Shown here one piece after another: positions 25,101 through 37,347 of a DNA stretch of 64,000 nucleotides (positions within the stretch are counted from its first letter, which is position 1; each line of letters starts with the position of its first letter). The notes under the pieces were generated by a model. It did not search any database, had not been told where the DNA came from, and saw only the letters and a program-made list of their open reading frames with translations. The position numbers and the translations under genes are program-made. Origin of the DNA: Combretum micranthum. Lineage: Eukaryota > Streptophyta > Magnoliopsida > Myrtales > Combretaceae. The stretch spans positions 1,488,001 through 1,552,000 of the forward strand of contig JAMXBD010000110.1 in the NCBI GenBank assembly GCA_024138025.1, written 5' to 3'.

Positions 25101-26932
25101 TAACTTGTAATGAAATATAAGGGACAAAAAGTATGGAGAAAAGAGATTGATTTGAGTGATGGTAAGGGTTGAAGTTATAGAGTGTGCTAATAGGTAGTAG
25201 GTGGTACTTGTGAATAGTGAAGAATAGTAACACAATTTGATTTCCGGTAGTAAGGAAATACGAATAAAAAGGTTATAGCTGTATTTTTCGTAAGTCGGAA
25301 AATTATGAAATTTATATTTTTGAAATCCTTATTTTATTTCGATTCAAATGAGTATTAATAAGTAAATTTTTGAAATTCTAGTTCAGGGGCACGTTTTTCT
25401 ATAATCGGGATGATCAGGAATTGAAATTTTCTTAAAATCTGATCTTTTCTTGGTTTGAAATATAATCGAGAACTATATTCAAAATTAAATTTTCTTATAA
25501 AAGTTTCTTAATTAGAAACCGAGGAAAAGCTGGAATTAGGGTTTCTAAGTCTTTTTCACAAAGCTTAAGCTAAACTGATTTAGGGTTTCATTTTCAGGTT
25601 TTCGAAGTTGACTCGATTACTAGGAAACCCGGGGTATATAATATATTAAAAAAATAATAATAAAATTGTGTAATGAAATAAAATGAATAGTGCAAAAGAC
25701 TAATCAATTACCGGTAGAAATGAAAATACGATAAAAAGGTTATAACTGTAACTTTTATAACCCAAAAATTATATACTGATATATTTAGAAATCTCGTGGA
25801 ATTGCGAGTCTAACGGTACTAATGGTATATTTTTGATATCTCGAGCCCCGAGATACGCTTTTCGAAGTCTGTATCCGAACGGGTTCGAAATAGGTCAAAA
25901 ATTTACCAATCTTATGTTTTTAAATAAACTTATATTACTACCAGCTATTCTACATATTTAAACTATCTCTCAGCCTCTAGAGTTAGGGCGCTAGATTGCC
26001 GGACATACACTATTGTGTTCCGGTTAGGGCTTCCGGATGATTTTTCCGGTTTAGACCTTTGCCAATTTGGAAACTGAGATTTTCTGTTTATACAATGTAT
26101 TTAGTTTGAGAAAATTATTTCAAATTTTATTTTTATAATTATTTAATATCTTTTACTACTTTCGAAAATCTTGAATTGAATCATTATATCCGGAGTTATA
26201 TCGGTAATGGTTACCAAATATGATTTTCTTGAGTTTGAGTCAAATATCGATTTTTGGAATGATTTTGGGGAAATCTTGATTTTTATAACTTGCTTTGAAA
26301 AAGGATCTTCATAGTGTTTTGTTTTTCGAATTTATTTTTGCTTCGATTTAAGGTTTTATGAACAATTGGTTAACTTAAGGATTATCTAATTTGTTATTTT
26401 GTTTCTTGAATTCTTCCTTCTTAAGATTATGAGATTTTAATTTCTAACTCGTTCTATGATTCTTGGGAGTTTGATTTGATCGTTAGGGCTTTATTGTGAT
26501 TTCCGTCTCTTAGGATTATTAGTCTGGTCATTTAGGGAATTTCCAAAGTCTATATTTTATTATTGGCAGATAAAGTTTTCGTAATCGTGCCAAAGCCTAA
26601 TTATGGAATTGGCCTTTGGTGATTTCCTGATCCTTCAAATTGTCATGTTATGGATTAACTTGCTTTTTAGCAAATTATCACTGTATTTTATTTTTATCCC
26701 GATTTTTATGAATTATAAATTAGGTAAGCAGTTTATCTTACGTAATGGTTTTTGGACCTAAGGACTTTTGTAGTCCTTATTTTATTTTTAGATTTTCTCA
26801 AGACTAATGAATTCTTACTTTCGTTTATATTTCAGGACTCGTTCAAAGTTCGGTTTTAATTTGGAGTGATTTTTAGGGTTTATTTTCGAAGTTCATTTTG
26901 GAAATATTTATTGAAATTTTCCGGGGCTTACA
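22138..26932 (-). mobile_element. Giant solo LTR, family copy 2
   Basis: Starts TGTCACGCCCCGAAGGGTAC and ends CCGGGGCTTACA. It is flanked by a perfect 5-bp duplication ATACC (22133-22137 and 26933-26937). It shares with copy 3 ACAGTCCACC near the left end, GGGGTATAAGCT...GCTTAGTGAGAA (22556), GAACGGATTTACGCCCTCC (22695) and CCATAACTTGGTCATTTTA (23400). It has no ORFs of note and no internal LTR pair, so a solo LTR is the simplest reading. At 4795 bp it is about 1.1 kb longer than copy 3, partly through an internal duplication. Minus orientation is inferred from the TGTAAGCCCC...GGGGCGTGACA reading and a minus-strand TATA run at 24940-24933 followed by CTTTTTCTCTCTC. Confidence 0.82.
25243..25795. 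repeat. Internal direct duplication in solo LTR copy 2
   Basis: A segment beginning CCGGTAG...AAATACGA.TAAAAAGGTTATA occurs at 25243 and again, diverged, at 25711 (offset 468 bp). Copy 3 has it once, at about 34912. This accounts for part of the extra length of copy 2. Confidence 0.6.
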
Positions 26933-29900
26933 ATACCATTTGTATCCATATACATTAGGATCCCGATTCACGGATCTCTCGATTCAAGAAAGAAAAATAG
27001 GAGGAACGAGCCATTTCTTCTGACGCTTTTTCAAATTAAATAAAAGCATGGTAGTATAGGTTGGTGCTATATCTTGATATTATTATTTTCTGATGATCTG
27101 TTTTTTATCTATATCCATATCTTTTTCAAAATGATATGTGCAAAAATATCCGATTTACATTTATATTTTATCTATATTTGATCTTTTAATGAGAACTATC
27201 AACTTTTTTTCATCTGTTTCTAGTTTTTTATAAATAATTTGTTAGAAAAAAGTATTTGTATCTTTAATCTGTCAACAAACAAACAAACAAACAAACCCTA
27301 TATGTAGGTTATCTCTTCATCAAGGTTGCTGGTAGTGGAACGTGGTACTAGGACAAAGTATGCAACAAATTACTGAATAAAAAAAAAAAAAAGGAATGAT
27401 AGGAACAGATTGCATTCCAGCGCCTTGTTGTTTCAGTACAACCTAAATAAGAAGAAAGTGTTTGAATTTCCTATGATCAATTAAGGAAGGTGATACTCGA
27501 GGTTATGGGAGTATTGTTGAACATACATGTGTAGCCTCCGGCAAAAGTACAGTGGGATGCTGCCACTAAATATCATATATCACACCAAAACCTTGTTAAT
27601 CTGTAATTTGTAACATTTGAAAGTTCAATCATATATGAGCGCCAATGTGGTTATTTGAAACAAGAACCATAGATCTTCTTGATGGACCAATTAACTTGGT
27701 GTAAAATTGATTTAAGTAGATAATCTCAAAATTCTAGAATTAGGCAATGTAGCCAGAACTGCGAGCAACCCAGTTGGTTTCAAAAGCAGTTCATAAGTGA
27801 AGGATTCCTTTCGATCAATTTCAAAAATTACGCTCAAAGTCTTAACCCAAGAGTCCAAAAACATTTGAACATGTCAGCGAAGGAAATGATTCGCAAAGTT
27901 TCTTATTATTTCCAAGGTTGAGTATATACATCTGAAGTGACTCATGAGGATGCTATCACGCTTGTGTCTTATCAATAGATTCAAATGCCACATACTATCT
28001 ATCCGTAATATGAGCTATACTTATCAACTTCCAATGCAAAACATCAGAAGGGAAAATGTTTTATCAATCTGGTGATAGATATATCTTCAAACTAGCGTTT
28101 ATCATAATCTTTTACGGCTTCCATCGTCCTTTGTTGCGGTTCCCATATGTTTCGATTGAGTGATTTTAATCTATATTTTATTTTTATTTGATTTATATTT
28201 GGTCTATTTGATTTGTTTATAAGTAAATTTGAATCTATTTCATGACAAACAGTTTATTTAAAAACAACAAAAATAATAAATCAAAATGATCAAAATAATA
28301 CGAACCAAACCGAATAAAACCTTTGTATGCCTAACCTCCCTATATGTGGTTGTCCAAAGGGCAATAAAATTTTGGAGTAAGGCAACACGAGCAATTAATA
28401 GTGGTATGTGAGTTTAATTGTTATATAACCCATATATATATATATATATCTGATGCTTTAACCCCTTAACTTTGTTCACTGGATATTGATCATGAAGTAA
28501 CATATAGAAGACTAGAATCAATTTACAGTATTTTGGGCTTTAAGCCTATTTTGTTTGCATGTGGAGATGGACCTTGTAAATTGTCTTTGGGCTTAGAGGC
28601 TCAGTAGAAAGAAAATAAATTATCAATAGCAAACTTCAAACGAGATTGTTGACCGATTAATGTTTTTCAATTCCTTTCAACAAGCTTCATTCACTTAGAG
28701 AAACTTTCTATCAGCTTGAATATGAAAGTGCCAATAAAGGAACCCATCAAAAGGAAAAATGATTATGGTGGACATTATTGATGGTCAAACTTCATGAATA
28801 CTTAATAACATCTCCTGATTTGATGTATTTTAGATATCAAAAAATAATTCCATATCGGTTATTTACCACAAAAGAATTAACCAAAACACAAAATGAACAA
28901 CAATAAGTTTTTTTTTTCAAGAATAGAGGGTCTATCATTTTTTAACTTTATCCCTCGCTAGTGCATTTGGAACTTTTGCGACTCCTTGCCTCTTTTTCCA
29001 TGTCATCTTTCCATGCTATTTCCAAATACTAGTTTATGGATATGTAAGGCACGAGGTTGATATTGCATTGACTTAATTATTTTAATTGGATCTCCCTATT
29101 TACAAACACAAATAGGAACCATTATAATATAACCTAATGATATTTAATAATAATTAAAAAAAATCCCACAACCAGGGAGGAGAGAGACACCATTATAGGT
29201 GTAATAGCTTTCATTAAGAATGGAGCAGACCTTACCCGAAAGAGCGAAGAAAAATCCATTTCGACTGAGAAACTCCTAGCAAAGGGAAGAAGTGCTCTTG
29301 ATTTTAGGGAGGAGAAACTCTTGAGAAAGGAGAGAGATGCCGATATAAGCTAATGCTATTTACTAAATAGTTCATATTTTTATGTTGATGTGGATCCAAA
29401 ACAAAATAAGATATAGTTTATTTATGTAACATATATCTCATAATACATGTTTAGCAAATATTAATATCATATTTTATAAATATGTATATACATCAAGTAG
29501 GTTTAAGTAATTTTTTATTTATTCCATTATAGCTAAAACATATAATGATATTTTTTGTTGTATTCTTAGTTTAATGCTACAATTGATAAGTTGAAGTAAC
29601 TATTGGAAAGTATATTTCCAATAATACAATGTCAAATGAAGTAAATGCCGGAACATAGTATTCTTAGTCTATTAGTAGTAATATTACTTCTAAAGCACAA
29701 TTTTTCTAATCCATGTCTATTTCTTATGATTAAATAAATAAGCCATCATGTTTAAATATTTCCTTACCACATACTACACAATGCATGTTTTATTAATTAA
29801 TAAACGAGAAAACACAAATATAGGACATGATATAAACGGGTCGAGTTACTAATATATTTTTATACACGATTAATAAATTTATTGGGTCACAAATTGAGAT

Positions 29901-30130
29901 TTTCTAGGCACAGACTTGCTTAGATACGGATACAAGACACAACATGATAACACAAATTGTCAGTGCTAATTGTAATACATAAACTTGGCCAAACTGTAAT
30001 TTTGGGCACAATCCCTTAATTTGAAAAAATGACACATCCAGATAACTTTTTGTTCCTAGTACAATATAAGATAAAAGAACGGTCAACATAGGAACGTAGA
30101 ACAAAAAAATGCAAATGTCTTGCTCTGTGT
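26933..30130. other. Non-coding spacer, former upstream side of the defensin locus
   Basis: The first 5 bases are the right-hand target duplication of copy 2. DNA from 26938 rightwards would have been directly upstream of the defensin exon before the LTR landed, so the original promoter should lie here (minus strand). Nothing coding is recognised in the rest. Confidence 0.35.
27274..27297. repeat. AAAC tetranucleotide microsatellite
   Basis: About six tandem AAAC units. Confidence 0.85.
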
Positions 30131-30490
30131 TTAAGGAGCCTTTGGTTCACAGTAAGTTATGAAACTAAAAATAAATTTCTAATCCCTTATTTGGTTGTTG
30201 TCATAAGTTTAAGTATTGAACAAAATGCCTTAATAGTATTAGATAAATATAAAGCAAAATAGTATAGTGTGGAGGATGTGATAAATCTTCTTTTAAATGG
30301 GCAATCCAAACCTTTTATAACATATTTGTGATGTACTCATGTATACTAAACAATGAACAACATAAAAATTCTTATGTCACTACCATGCATGCTGAATATG
30401 GTACAAGTGTATTGTATAATCTAGTACTCATTATAATGTGTTATCCAATTTCTTTTGTCCTATCAAATTCTTACAATCAAACGCTACCTT
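30131..30490. mobile_element. hAT-like MITE remnant
   Basis: The left end reads CCTTTGGTTCACAGTAAG. The right end, reverse complemented, reads GCGTTTGATTGTAAGAATT. This inverted pair with a TTTGGTT core is typical of plant hAT-derived MITEs. An 8-bp target duplication could not be confirmed, and the ends are approximate. Confidence 0.4.
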
Positions 30491-30596
30491 AGTATGATAA
30501 ATACAATGTAAGATCTTTTTTTTTTTTTTGCAAATTTATGTTATTTATCATATAAATGCAACAATTAATCATGATAATGATAATTTGGTGGTAAGA

Positions 30597-30745
30597 TTGT
30601 GATGATGATGATGATTAGAACTTATTGTTATTGTTGTATTAGTGGTAGTGGCGACAGTGACAATGGTAGCAATGGTAGTTGGAGTTGTGACAGTGGTGGT
30701 GAAGATAATAGTGGTGGCGGCAATGACATTAGAGGTCGTGGTATG
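30597..30745. repeat. Degenerate GAT/GGT trinucleotide-rich tract
   Basis: Starts as a pure GAT run (GATGATGATGATGATTAG) and decays into mixed GGT/GAC/AAT triplets. Low complexity; the purine-rich reading has no stable ORF. Confidence 0.6.
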
Positions 30746-31630
30746 GTTGGAATAGTAAAAATGAGTTAATAGTGGTTATGTTAGTTTGGTGTTTTCTTAA
30801 GAGATTTTATTTTTATCGTGTTCTAATATTTTGTACCATCAAAATAGGGACAAGATCTAAATTTTATTTAGAATCACAAGAAAGATTTTGTTTAGTACCA
30901 AATCTATCTTATAACGAAATATATTGCAATACAATAAGTATTGTTTAGTCCAATCCCATCAAAAGTTGCATAACTAAAGCCTTTACTAAGATACTTTGCT
31001 AGGTGCTTGGACCACTATTACTAACTTGGTAGGTAGTTGATAAGAGGAAACCATGTTGGATAACAACCTCAGAATTAGAAAGAAGACATCTATATTGATC
31101 ATTATGTTAAGAGTAAATTACATTTACTACCCTTATAAATTTTGTAAAAAATATGAATACCCCACTTCTTTAATATACAATATTTTATTCCTTACTTTTG
31201 TCTACATCATTGTTTATATGGCATTAATGATGACGTACCATCATCACTACATTATTGATTATTTTATTTAAATTTTATAATTATAGATATTAAGTTAGAT
31301 AAAATAATAAGAGATATAATAGGTTTATAAAAAATAAAAGAAAAGAAAAATATTTTATTAAAAAATTTTACAAAAATGTAACATTTATTATGTTTAAGAT
31401 AATTAAATTAGTTATTAAAAAAAAACTAAAAAAAGCACAATTGTCTTTCCAATAATTGTGTCTTTCCAATTTTAATTAATTTCCTCAATTCTAACGAGGA
31501 AACCCATATTGTTCATAGGTATGATTCTTGTTATTTCTTTGTTTCTTTACTTTATATGACAAAACACACAAAACAACAATATTGAGTTCACATATATAAA
31601 ACAAAAATAAGGATGATGTACTGATATTGC

Positions 31631-34600
31631 TGTCACGCCCCAATGGGTACTCTAAACGTGACAGTCCACCACACTCAATATTAAAGCTTAAGTATGACAA
31701 CCTTAGTCATTTCCAAAAGCTTTTGTATTAAGTGTAAGGCTTACTTTCACAATTTTAGAGGATCATATGTAGAATAATGAAGTTTAGGGAGATATAAAAA
31801 CATATTAAGAAAAGAAGAATCACAATAATTATATGTCCATGGCATAAACTTTACAAACTTAGGGACAACTCCCTAAATTACTAATCTATTATATACATAT
31901 CAACATGCTAATACTAAGCTATACTTTATTCAGATTTCTAATGTTCAAAAGGGATTACCTGCCCGCATGGTCCACGTGGCCTTAACCATAAGTACGGGAA
32001 CTGCAAAAGGTAGCTATTGGGGTATAAGCTAATAGGCTTAGTGAGAACTATTTCCATAAATAACTTCTTGTAACAAGATTCAAACAAGTTGGTTAATCAC
32101 ACATATGTAATGCATCAAACACGTGGGCAAACAATCATATAGCTTTCCGGGAACTATATGTTGAACGGATTTACGCCCTCCATTCGGGGTTTGGTGATAC
32201 TCAAAACAAGTAGTTTTAATAATAGAAAATTTAAGCTTGCGAGCACTCATCGCCAAGCATTTATTAAAAACTTTTAAACTCGCGAGCACTCATCGCCAAG
32301 TATTCCGAATTTACTTGATTTGACCTTGCTTTCGGATCAACCGCCAAGCATATTCCATTAAGCCGCCAAGCAATCGCTTTCGGATCTCCCGCCAAGTGTT
32401 GCTTTCGACATGAGCTTACTATCCTTCTCACCCAAGGATAATAACCCAACCATGCAATGTGACTCACTTCGTGGTATGCATGAGTTCATTAATTTATAAA
32501 GTCATAACATAATTATTTTCAACTTTATGGCGATCAAGGAATTTCACACAAATCAATATTAGACTAAAAACAATCACTTAGAACAATTCGGGCTTCGATA
32601 TTCTTAGAATTCTTTCAAGGAATTATTTTATATGCATATCGGTTTATCTTTTCCTAACTCTAGTGCAACTAATTTACAAGCACAACAAGTGTAGCATTTA
32701 ATGGAAATAAACTCACGATGCCATTGTCGTCTATTCCACTAAGCGGATAAGTTGTTCACACACTCCACTTAAACGTAATAGTCCTCGGGGTCACCTAGCC
32801 AAAGAAAATACCCACAATGAGCTTTTTTTGATGATTTTCTTGAATTTTGACAAAGCAATGTCAAAGAACGTTAAAGTTCGTGTAGAATAATGTTCCAATT
32901 TAAAATGGCCATAACTTGGTCATTTTAACTCGGAATCGCGCATATAATATACCGATTTCTATCTACTCGAAAAGATCTACCCATTTCTAAAATTATTTCC
33001 CACAAACAAAGCCATATAGGCTACGAAACAGTGATGACAAAATTCACCACGGATTTTCAAGTAAAAACAACTTTGGTTCAAGAAATCAAAATTTGTTTGA
33101 TAAATACTTAGTTATTTATATAGTTGAAAAATTCTCTTTTTATAACTATATAACTTATATTTAAGCATGCTCAAGGTTCTTGTTGTCCAATTATTTTTCT
33201 TAGGTAAAACAATGTTGGGTTGAAGCTTTTCGGAAATTGTTTTTGTAAATTTCCTTGAAATGAATACCTTGTTTTCTTTTATTTTAAAAACGTTTTATGT
33301 TGGCTTTATTTATCTTTTTCTAAGTGACTTTTGAAAATAAAATTTTCTACTTTCTAAGTTACATTAATACTATATTTGAAGTTTTCTAGGAAATATGTTT
33401 TTCTTCATTTTTCTTGTGTCAATTCCTTTATTTACTTGTTTTGTAAAAATCTTTACTTGATATTCCTCATTCTTTTTCTCATTTTCAGAAATGATCATCC
33501 ATGCATGAAAATTTGTTTTTCTTCATAAAAACAATGTGGAACAATTAAGGACTTTTTATAGAAAAACTAATTTCTATAATCTTATTAACATCTTCTTGTA
33601 ACTTGAAAAGAAATAACTTTATTATTTTCAAACCATAAATTTTCTTTGCCTATTTGTTTGCAAGGTTTTACTTAAAAATTTCCTTAGTCATCCATCTTAT
33701 TTTCTTTCTTTGTGAAAAGAACCATTTTTGTGAACAAAATATTTTCTTTTGAAAAACAAGGTGGGATAATAAAGATCTAAGTGGCTTCTTAAAGTAGAAG
33801 TAATTTATAAAATTATAGTGAGTTCTTTTTGTAACATGGAAAGGAATGAGTTGATTTTGTGTTGCTTTATAGATTTTATATTTTACATAAACTTATTTCT
33901 AAGTGACAAAATTCTTCTTTTTGTTTAAATAAAATTATGGACAATAATCTAAATGAATATGATTATGAGAATAATAATAGCCAAAATAACATAAAGCATA
34001 ATAATAAAGTCAAGTATTGGAGTCTTAGCTTTTTCAAGGCTCCCGGGACTAAGAAATAGACTAGTCCCATAATAAAATGAAAGAAAGAAAATATTGTTTT
34101 GACTTGATGAGGACAAGTCTAAGACTAGAGACTAGTCTTAAAAACAACCAGGAATAAATAAATAAATTGCAACGGAAAAGAAAATAAATTGCTTCGCATG
34201 AAATAAATAAATTGCAAGTGAGCTTATATGCTCTAAAGAATATGTATATATATGTATAGATATAAAACAATAGTAAAACAACATAAACATAAGTGGATTG
34301 GCATGAACAAGAACAATACATGAACATAATGTAGTTTCCATAACTTGTAGTCTTTGGAAACTCACACTATGGTCATGTAAAGTTACATGACATGAAGAAG
34401 AAGAAAGAATTATAAAGGGGTTACCTAAAGAAGACTTTGATATGGTTATGTGGTTATGGGTTTTTGTTGTTGGTGGAAGTTGTTGTGGAATTATTTTGAG
34501 AGAGTTTTGAGATAGTAATTTGAGAGAGCTTTGAGAGGAAAAATCGAGAGAGTTTTGGTATGAATTTGTGGGTAGTGAATGTGTGAAAGAAGTGAAAGAG

Positions 34601-35314
34601 GAGGGGGGTATTTATAGGAAATTGAGGAGTGATTTTTGTGTGATTAAAATAAATGCAAAATTGAAACAATTTGTGGATGGAGAGAGAGAGGGGGCGTCGG
34701 CCACTTCTAGTAGAGGGGGGATTTGTTTTATTTTTTGGCTTTTTGGAAAGATAAAAGATGTAATATGTAAAGTAGATGTGATATAAAGTTATGGGAAAGG
34801 TAAAAAGTTAAGATTATAGGTTATGTAGAGTGTAAGAATAGGTGTAAGAAAAAGTAGAGATAAAATAATAGTATAGAATAGTGTAATGTAAAGTAGATAT
34901 GACAATTAAAGTACCGGTAGTAAGAAAATACGCGTATAATAGCTATATCTGTTATTTTTACTTACCGAAAAATTACGAAACTGATATTTTTGGAAAACTT
35001 ATATTTTTACGAGTCTAACGGTGTATTCGGAATATTTTTACTAGTCCGAGCTTCCGGACACGTTTTTCGAGAACTGTGTCCGATTGGGTTCGAAATACAC
35101 CCGAATTTCGCGAAACTGAAACTTTAATAAAACCTATGGTTATTATGGACTAGTTGAGCTAATTATCCCAACTTCGTTTTTCAGGGCCAAAGAAAACGGC
35201 AATGCCGGATTTAGTTTGATACGGTAAACTAGGGTTTTGTTGACCTTTAGGGTTTCGTTTGACTTCCGGTTAGGGTTTTGTGCTAAACCGATTCCGAAAA
35301 TTTAGGGGTTTACA
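31631..35314 (-). mobile_element. Giant solo LTR, family copy 3
   Basis: Starts TGTCACGCCCCAATGGGTAC and ends TAGGGGTTTACA. It is bounded by a perfect 5-bp duplication ATTGC (31626-31630 and 35315-35319). It shares with copy 2 ACAGTCCACCACACTCAATA, GGGGTATAAGCTAATAGG (32020), GAACGGATTTACGCCCTCC (32163) and CCATAACTTGGTCATTTTA (32909). On the minus strand a good TATA box, CTATAAATACCCCCC, lies at 34619-34605, followed by CT-rich DNA. This is the best evidence that the family is oriented on the minus strand. It sits inside the MULE-like TIR element, so it is the younger of the two. No internal genes. Confidence 0.84.
34605..34619 (-). promoter_or_regulatory. TATA box of solo LTR copy 3
   Basis: Minus strand CTATAAATACCCCCC followed by a CT-rich tract, a canonical plant TATA context. 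It would place U3 at about 700 bp from the right end and R-U5 at nearly 3 kb. Confidence 0.55.
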
Positions 35315-36272
35315 ATTGCCTTGCTTTCATTGAACATGTGTCTTTCATGGTGAACTTTAGATTAGTATGAGTTGATATAACTTTTACATCTATCATTATG
35401 AAAATAAAAAGAAAACTAATTAGTAAAATTGGGAAGACAGCCATGTGACTTTTTTAATTTTTTAATATATAATGATTGTTTCATATTTTTGCATTTTTTA
35501 AAATCAACATTTTCTTTTTTTTAACAGATTTATATTAATTTTTTATTACTTTACCCAATTTAATACACGTAATTATAAAATTTACATAAAATAGTTAATA
35601 ATGCTTATGCTATGAATGATGTGGCAAAGATGCATCATCATTAATGCCATATAAGTATTGATCTAGATAAAAGTAATATGAAATGTTGTATTTTAGAAAA
35701 GTGGGGTGTCAATATTTCTTACAAAGTTTAGAGGGGTATGTTTGGATAGTTTGTATTTCATTTTTACCTTATTATATCTGATATGGATATGCATTTTATC
35801 TATATATGATCCGTATAGTCTATTTATGAGTAAAAATGTCTATTTTTCATATGTATCTTATTTTAATAAATAGTTTGATTAAAACAAATATGAAAGATAC
35901 GCCAAAACGACGAATTAGACGCATCCATAATAAACTGTTTTCATTGGAATAGTTATAGTAGTGTGTAAGTGGTATTTGCACAATGTATGTTTGTGGTTTC
36001 TGTATTGAATTTATTGTACCTTTTTCCTTTGTCATCATTTCTTGGAGTTATTAACCTTAGCCATGATTCATCATTGACTTGAATTAACTACAATACTAGG
36101 TTTGAGATGACATTAGAATGTGCAAAATGTAGCTAAAGCTGTAGTTATTAGTATGGATGATGAATTTTACTTAAGTGTATTAATTACCATAGACTTAAAT
36201 ATTAAGTCATAAATAAATCATTTAATGAAATATTTTTAGAATCTCTTAAATTATTGATGTATTAGTCTAATG

Positions 36273-36597
36273 GCATGTTTGGCATGTGAGAATAAAATGG
36301 AATAGAATCATGATTCCTTTTTCCATATTTGAAAGCATTATTCGAAGTAGGAATTGTAATTTATTGGAATCAACGATTTTGATTTCAAAGGAGATTTTGA
36401 TTCTATCTTCACAAAAGATGAATCACGATTCTTTTTCATTAAGAGAATTTTTGTCAAATCTTATCATATACTAATTCTTTTTCATTTTATTCCATTTCAT
36501 ACGGATATTCAATCATAAAAATGGATTTATAACTTTTATTTTTATTTTTTTATTCTAATTTCATTTTATTCCGCATGATTCTTACAAACCAAACGTT
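36273..36597. mobile_element. hAT-like MITE
   Basis: The left end reads GCATGTTTGGCATGTGAGAAT then GGAATAGAATCATGATTCC. The right end, reverse complemented, reads CGTTTGGTTTGTAAGAATC then GCGGAATAAAATG. Inverted ends with a GTTTGG core and internal GGAAT repeats are characteristic of a widespread plant hAT-derived MITE class. It lies 0.4 kb upstream of the SAP30-like gene's leader. A clear 8-bp target duplication was not found. Confidence 0.55.
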
Positions 36598-37028
36598 CAT
36601 AAAAACTTATAAAAGACAAAATGGTCCAATGCAACCGTTTACACACCATACAAAAGGTAAGAGACTTTGGATTAATCCTTGTCATGGCATATCCATTACA
36701 AATAATACTAAATGCATTTGGCATCTAATCGATGGGAACTTATCTTGTCAGAAATACGCACCTAGGCGGCTGTTGCAATTAATTATACTAATACCATCTC
36801 GAAAGGGCGTTTTTGTCATTCCGACTCTTCCACTAGACTCTAAATCAAATGCCATGCGCCAGGTCAACAAGTCAACTTCAGGTAAAAGTTAAAACTCTCT
36901 TTGAAAAAAAAAAAAAAAAAGCAAAGAGATAAAAAATGAATATGCAAAACTGCCATGCACTAGTAGGTAGTCGATCATGCCGGGATGCAAGCTAAAGGAA
37001 ACCTCCATGCCTGCATGGCAGTCTCCCA

Positions 37029-37347
37029 TTGGTGGTCTTTCGGTCTTCGGGATTCATAGCAACATCAACCAATAAAAACACACCAGTCCCTCTCTCTTTC
37101 TTTCTCTCTCTTAATCAAAAAACACAGACACGGTCACACAAAGGAACACGCACATACTTACTTCCGCTCTCTCTCTCTAGAACTGAAAAAACTGTGTTTT
37201 TTCCTTCCCAAAAACCCCAACTCTTCTTATCAATTTCCATGTATTCCGTGTCCAAACCCCCCAAATTCAACCTCCCCAATGCACGATCTTTCCACTAACA
37301 TATGTTTTCAACTCTGAAAAATACACGCATATTGAAGTAAAGCAGAA
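37029..37347 (+). promoter_or_regulatory. Promoter/5' leader of the SAP30-like gene
   Basis: CCAATAAAAAC at 37069 combines a CCAAT-like and a weak TATA-like element. A CT-rich stretch (37087-37113, and again 37167-37180) follows, which is typical of plant transcription start regions and 5' leaders. It ends at the ATG at 37348. The exact start site cannot be read from sequence. Confidence 0.45.

Larger units (their letters stand above)
31110..35770. mobile_element. MULE-like TIR element, split by solo LTR copy 3
   Basis: About 155 bp at 31110-31270 reappears inverted at about 35630-35770. Both read TATGGCATTAATGATG, preceded by ACCCCACTT and AAATTTTGTAA/AAACTTTGTAA in the same order. Termini are AGAGTAAATT and (reverse complement) AAGGTAAAAA. 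The flanking 9 bases, ATTATGTTA (31101-31109) and ATTATATCT (35771-35779), share their first five bases plus one more, compatible with an eroded 9-bp Mutator-type duplication. Removing the solo LTR and its duplication leaves about 970 bp with no transposase, i.e. a non-autonomous element. The superfamily call is inference; the long inverted pair is seen directly. Confidence 0.65.

Noticed and set aside
30597..30745. A Gly/Asp-rich coding region
   Set aside because: It is a decayed trinucleotide repeat with stops; no gene context.
32080..32467. Two minus-strand ORFs with repeated CARKLKF/SAREFKS wording
   Set aside because: Inside solo LTR copy 3. They reflect short repeats of GCGAGCACTCATCGCCAAG (about 32238 and 32282), not a gene.
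34061..34786. Overlapping ORFs of 70-90 residues on both strands
   Set aside because: Low-complexity AT-rich DNA of the LTR; overlapping frames with no domain.
35080..35100. GGGTTCGAAAT as a tRNA T-loop
   Set aside because: It is within solo LTR copy 3, where copy 2 has a matching GGGTTCGAAATAGG (about 25881). There is no acceptor or anticodon stem around it.
13012..35314. A plus-strand orientation for the solo LTRs based on TATATATA runs
   Set aside because: TATATATA reads the same on both strands. The TATAAATA box of copy 3 and the GGGGCGTGACA ending favour the minus strand.
36575..36892. 105-residue plus-strand ORF upstream of the SAP30-like gene
   Set aside because: It starts inside the hAT-like MITE end and has no recognisable motif. 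Probably promoter-region DNA open by chance.
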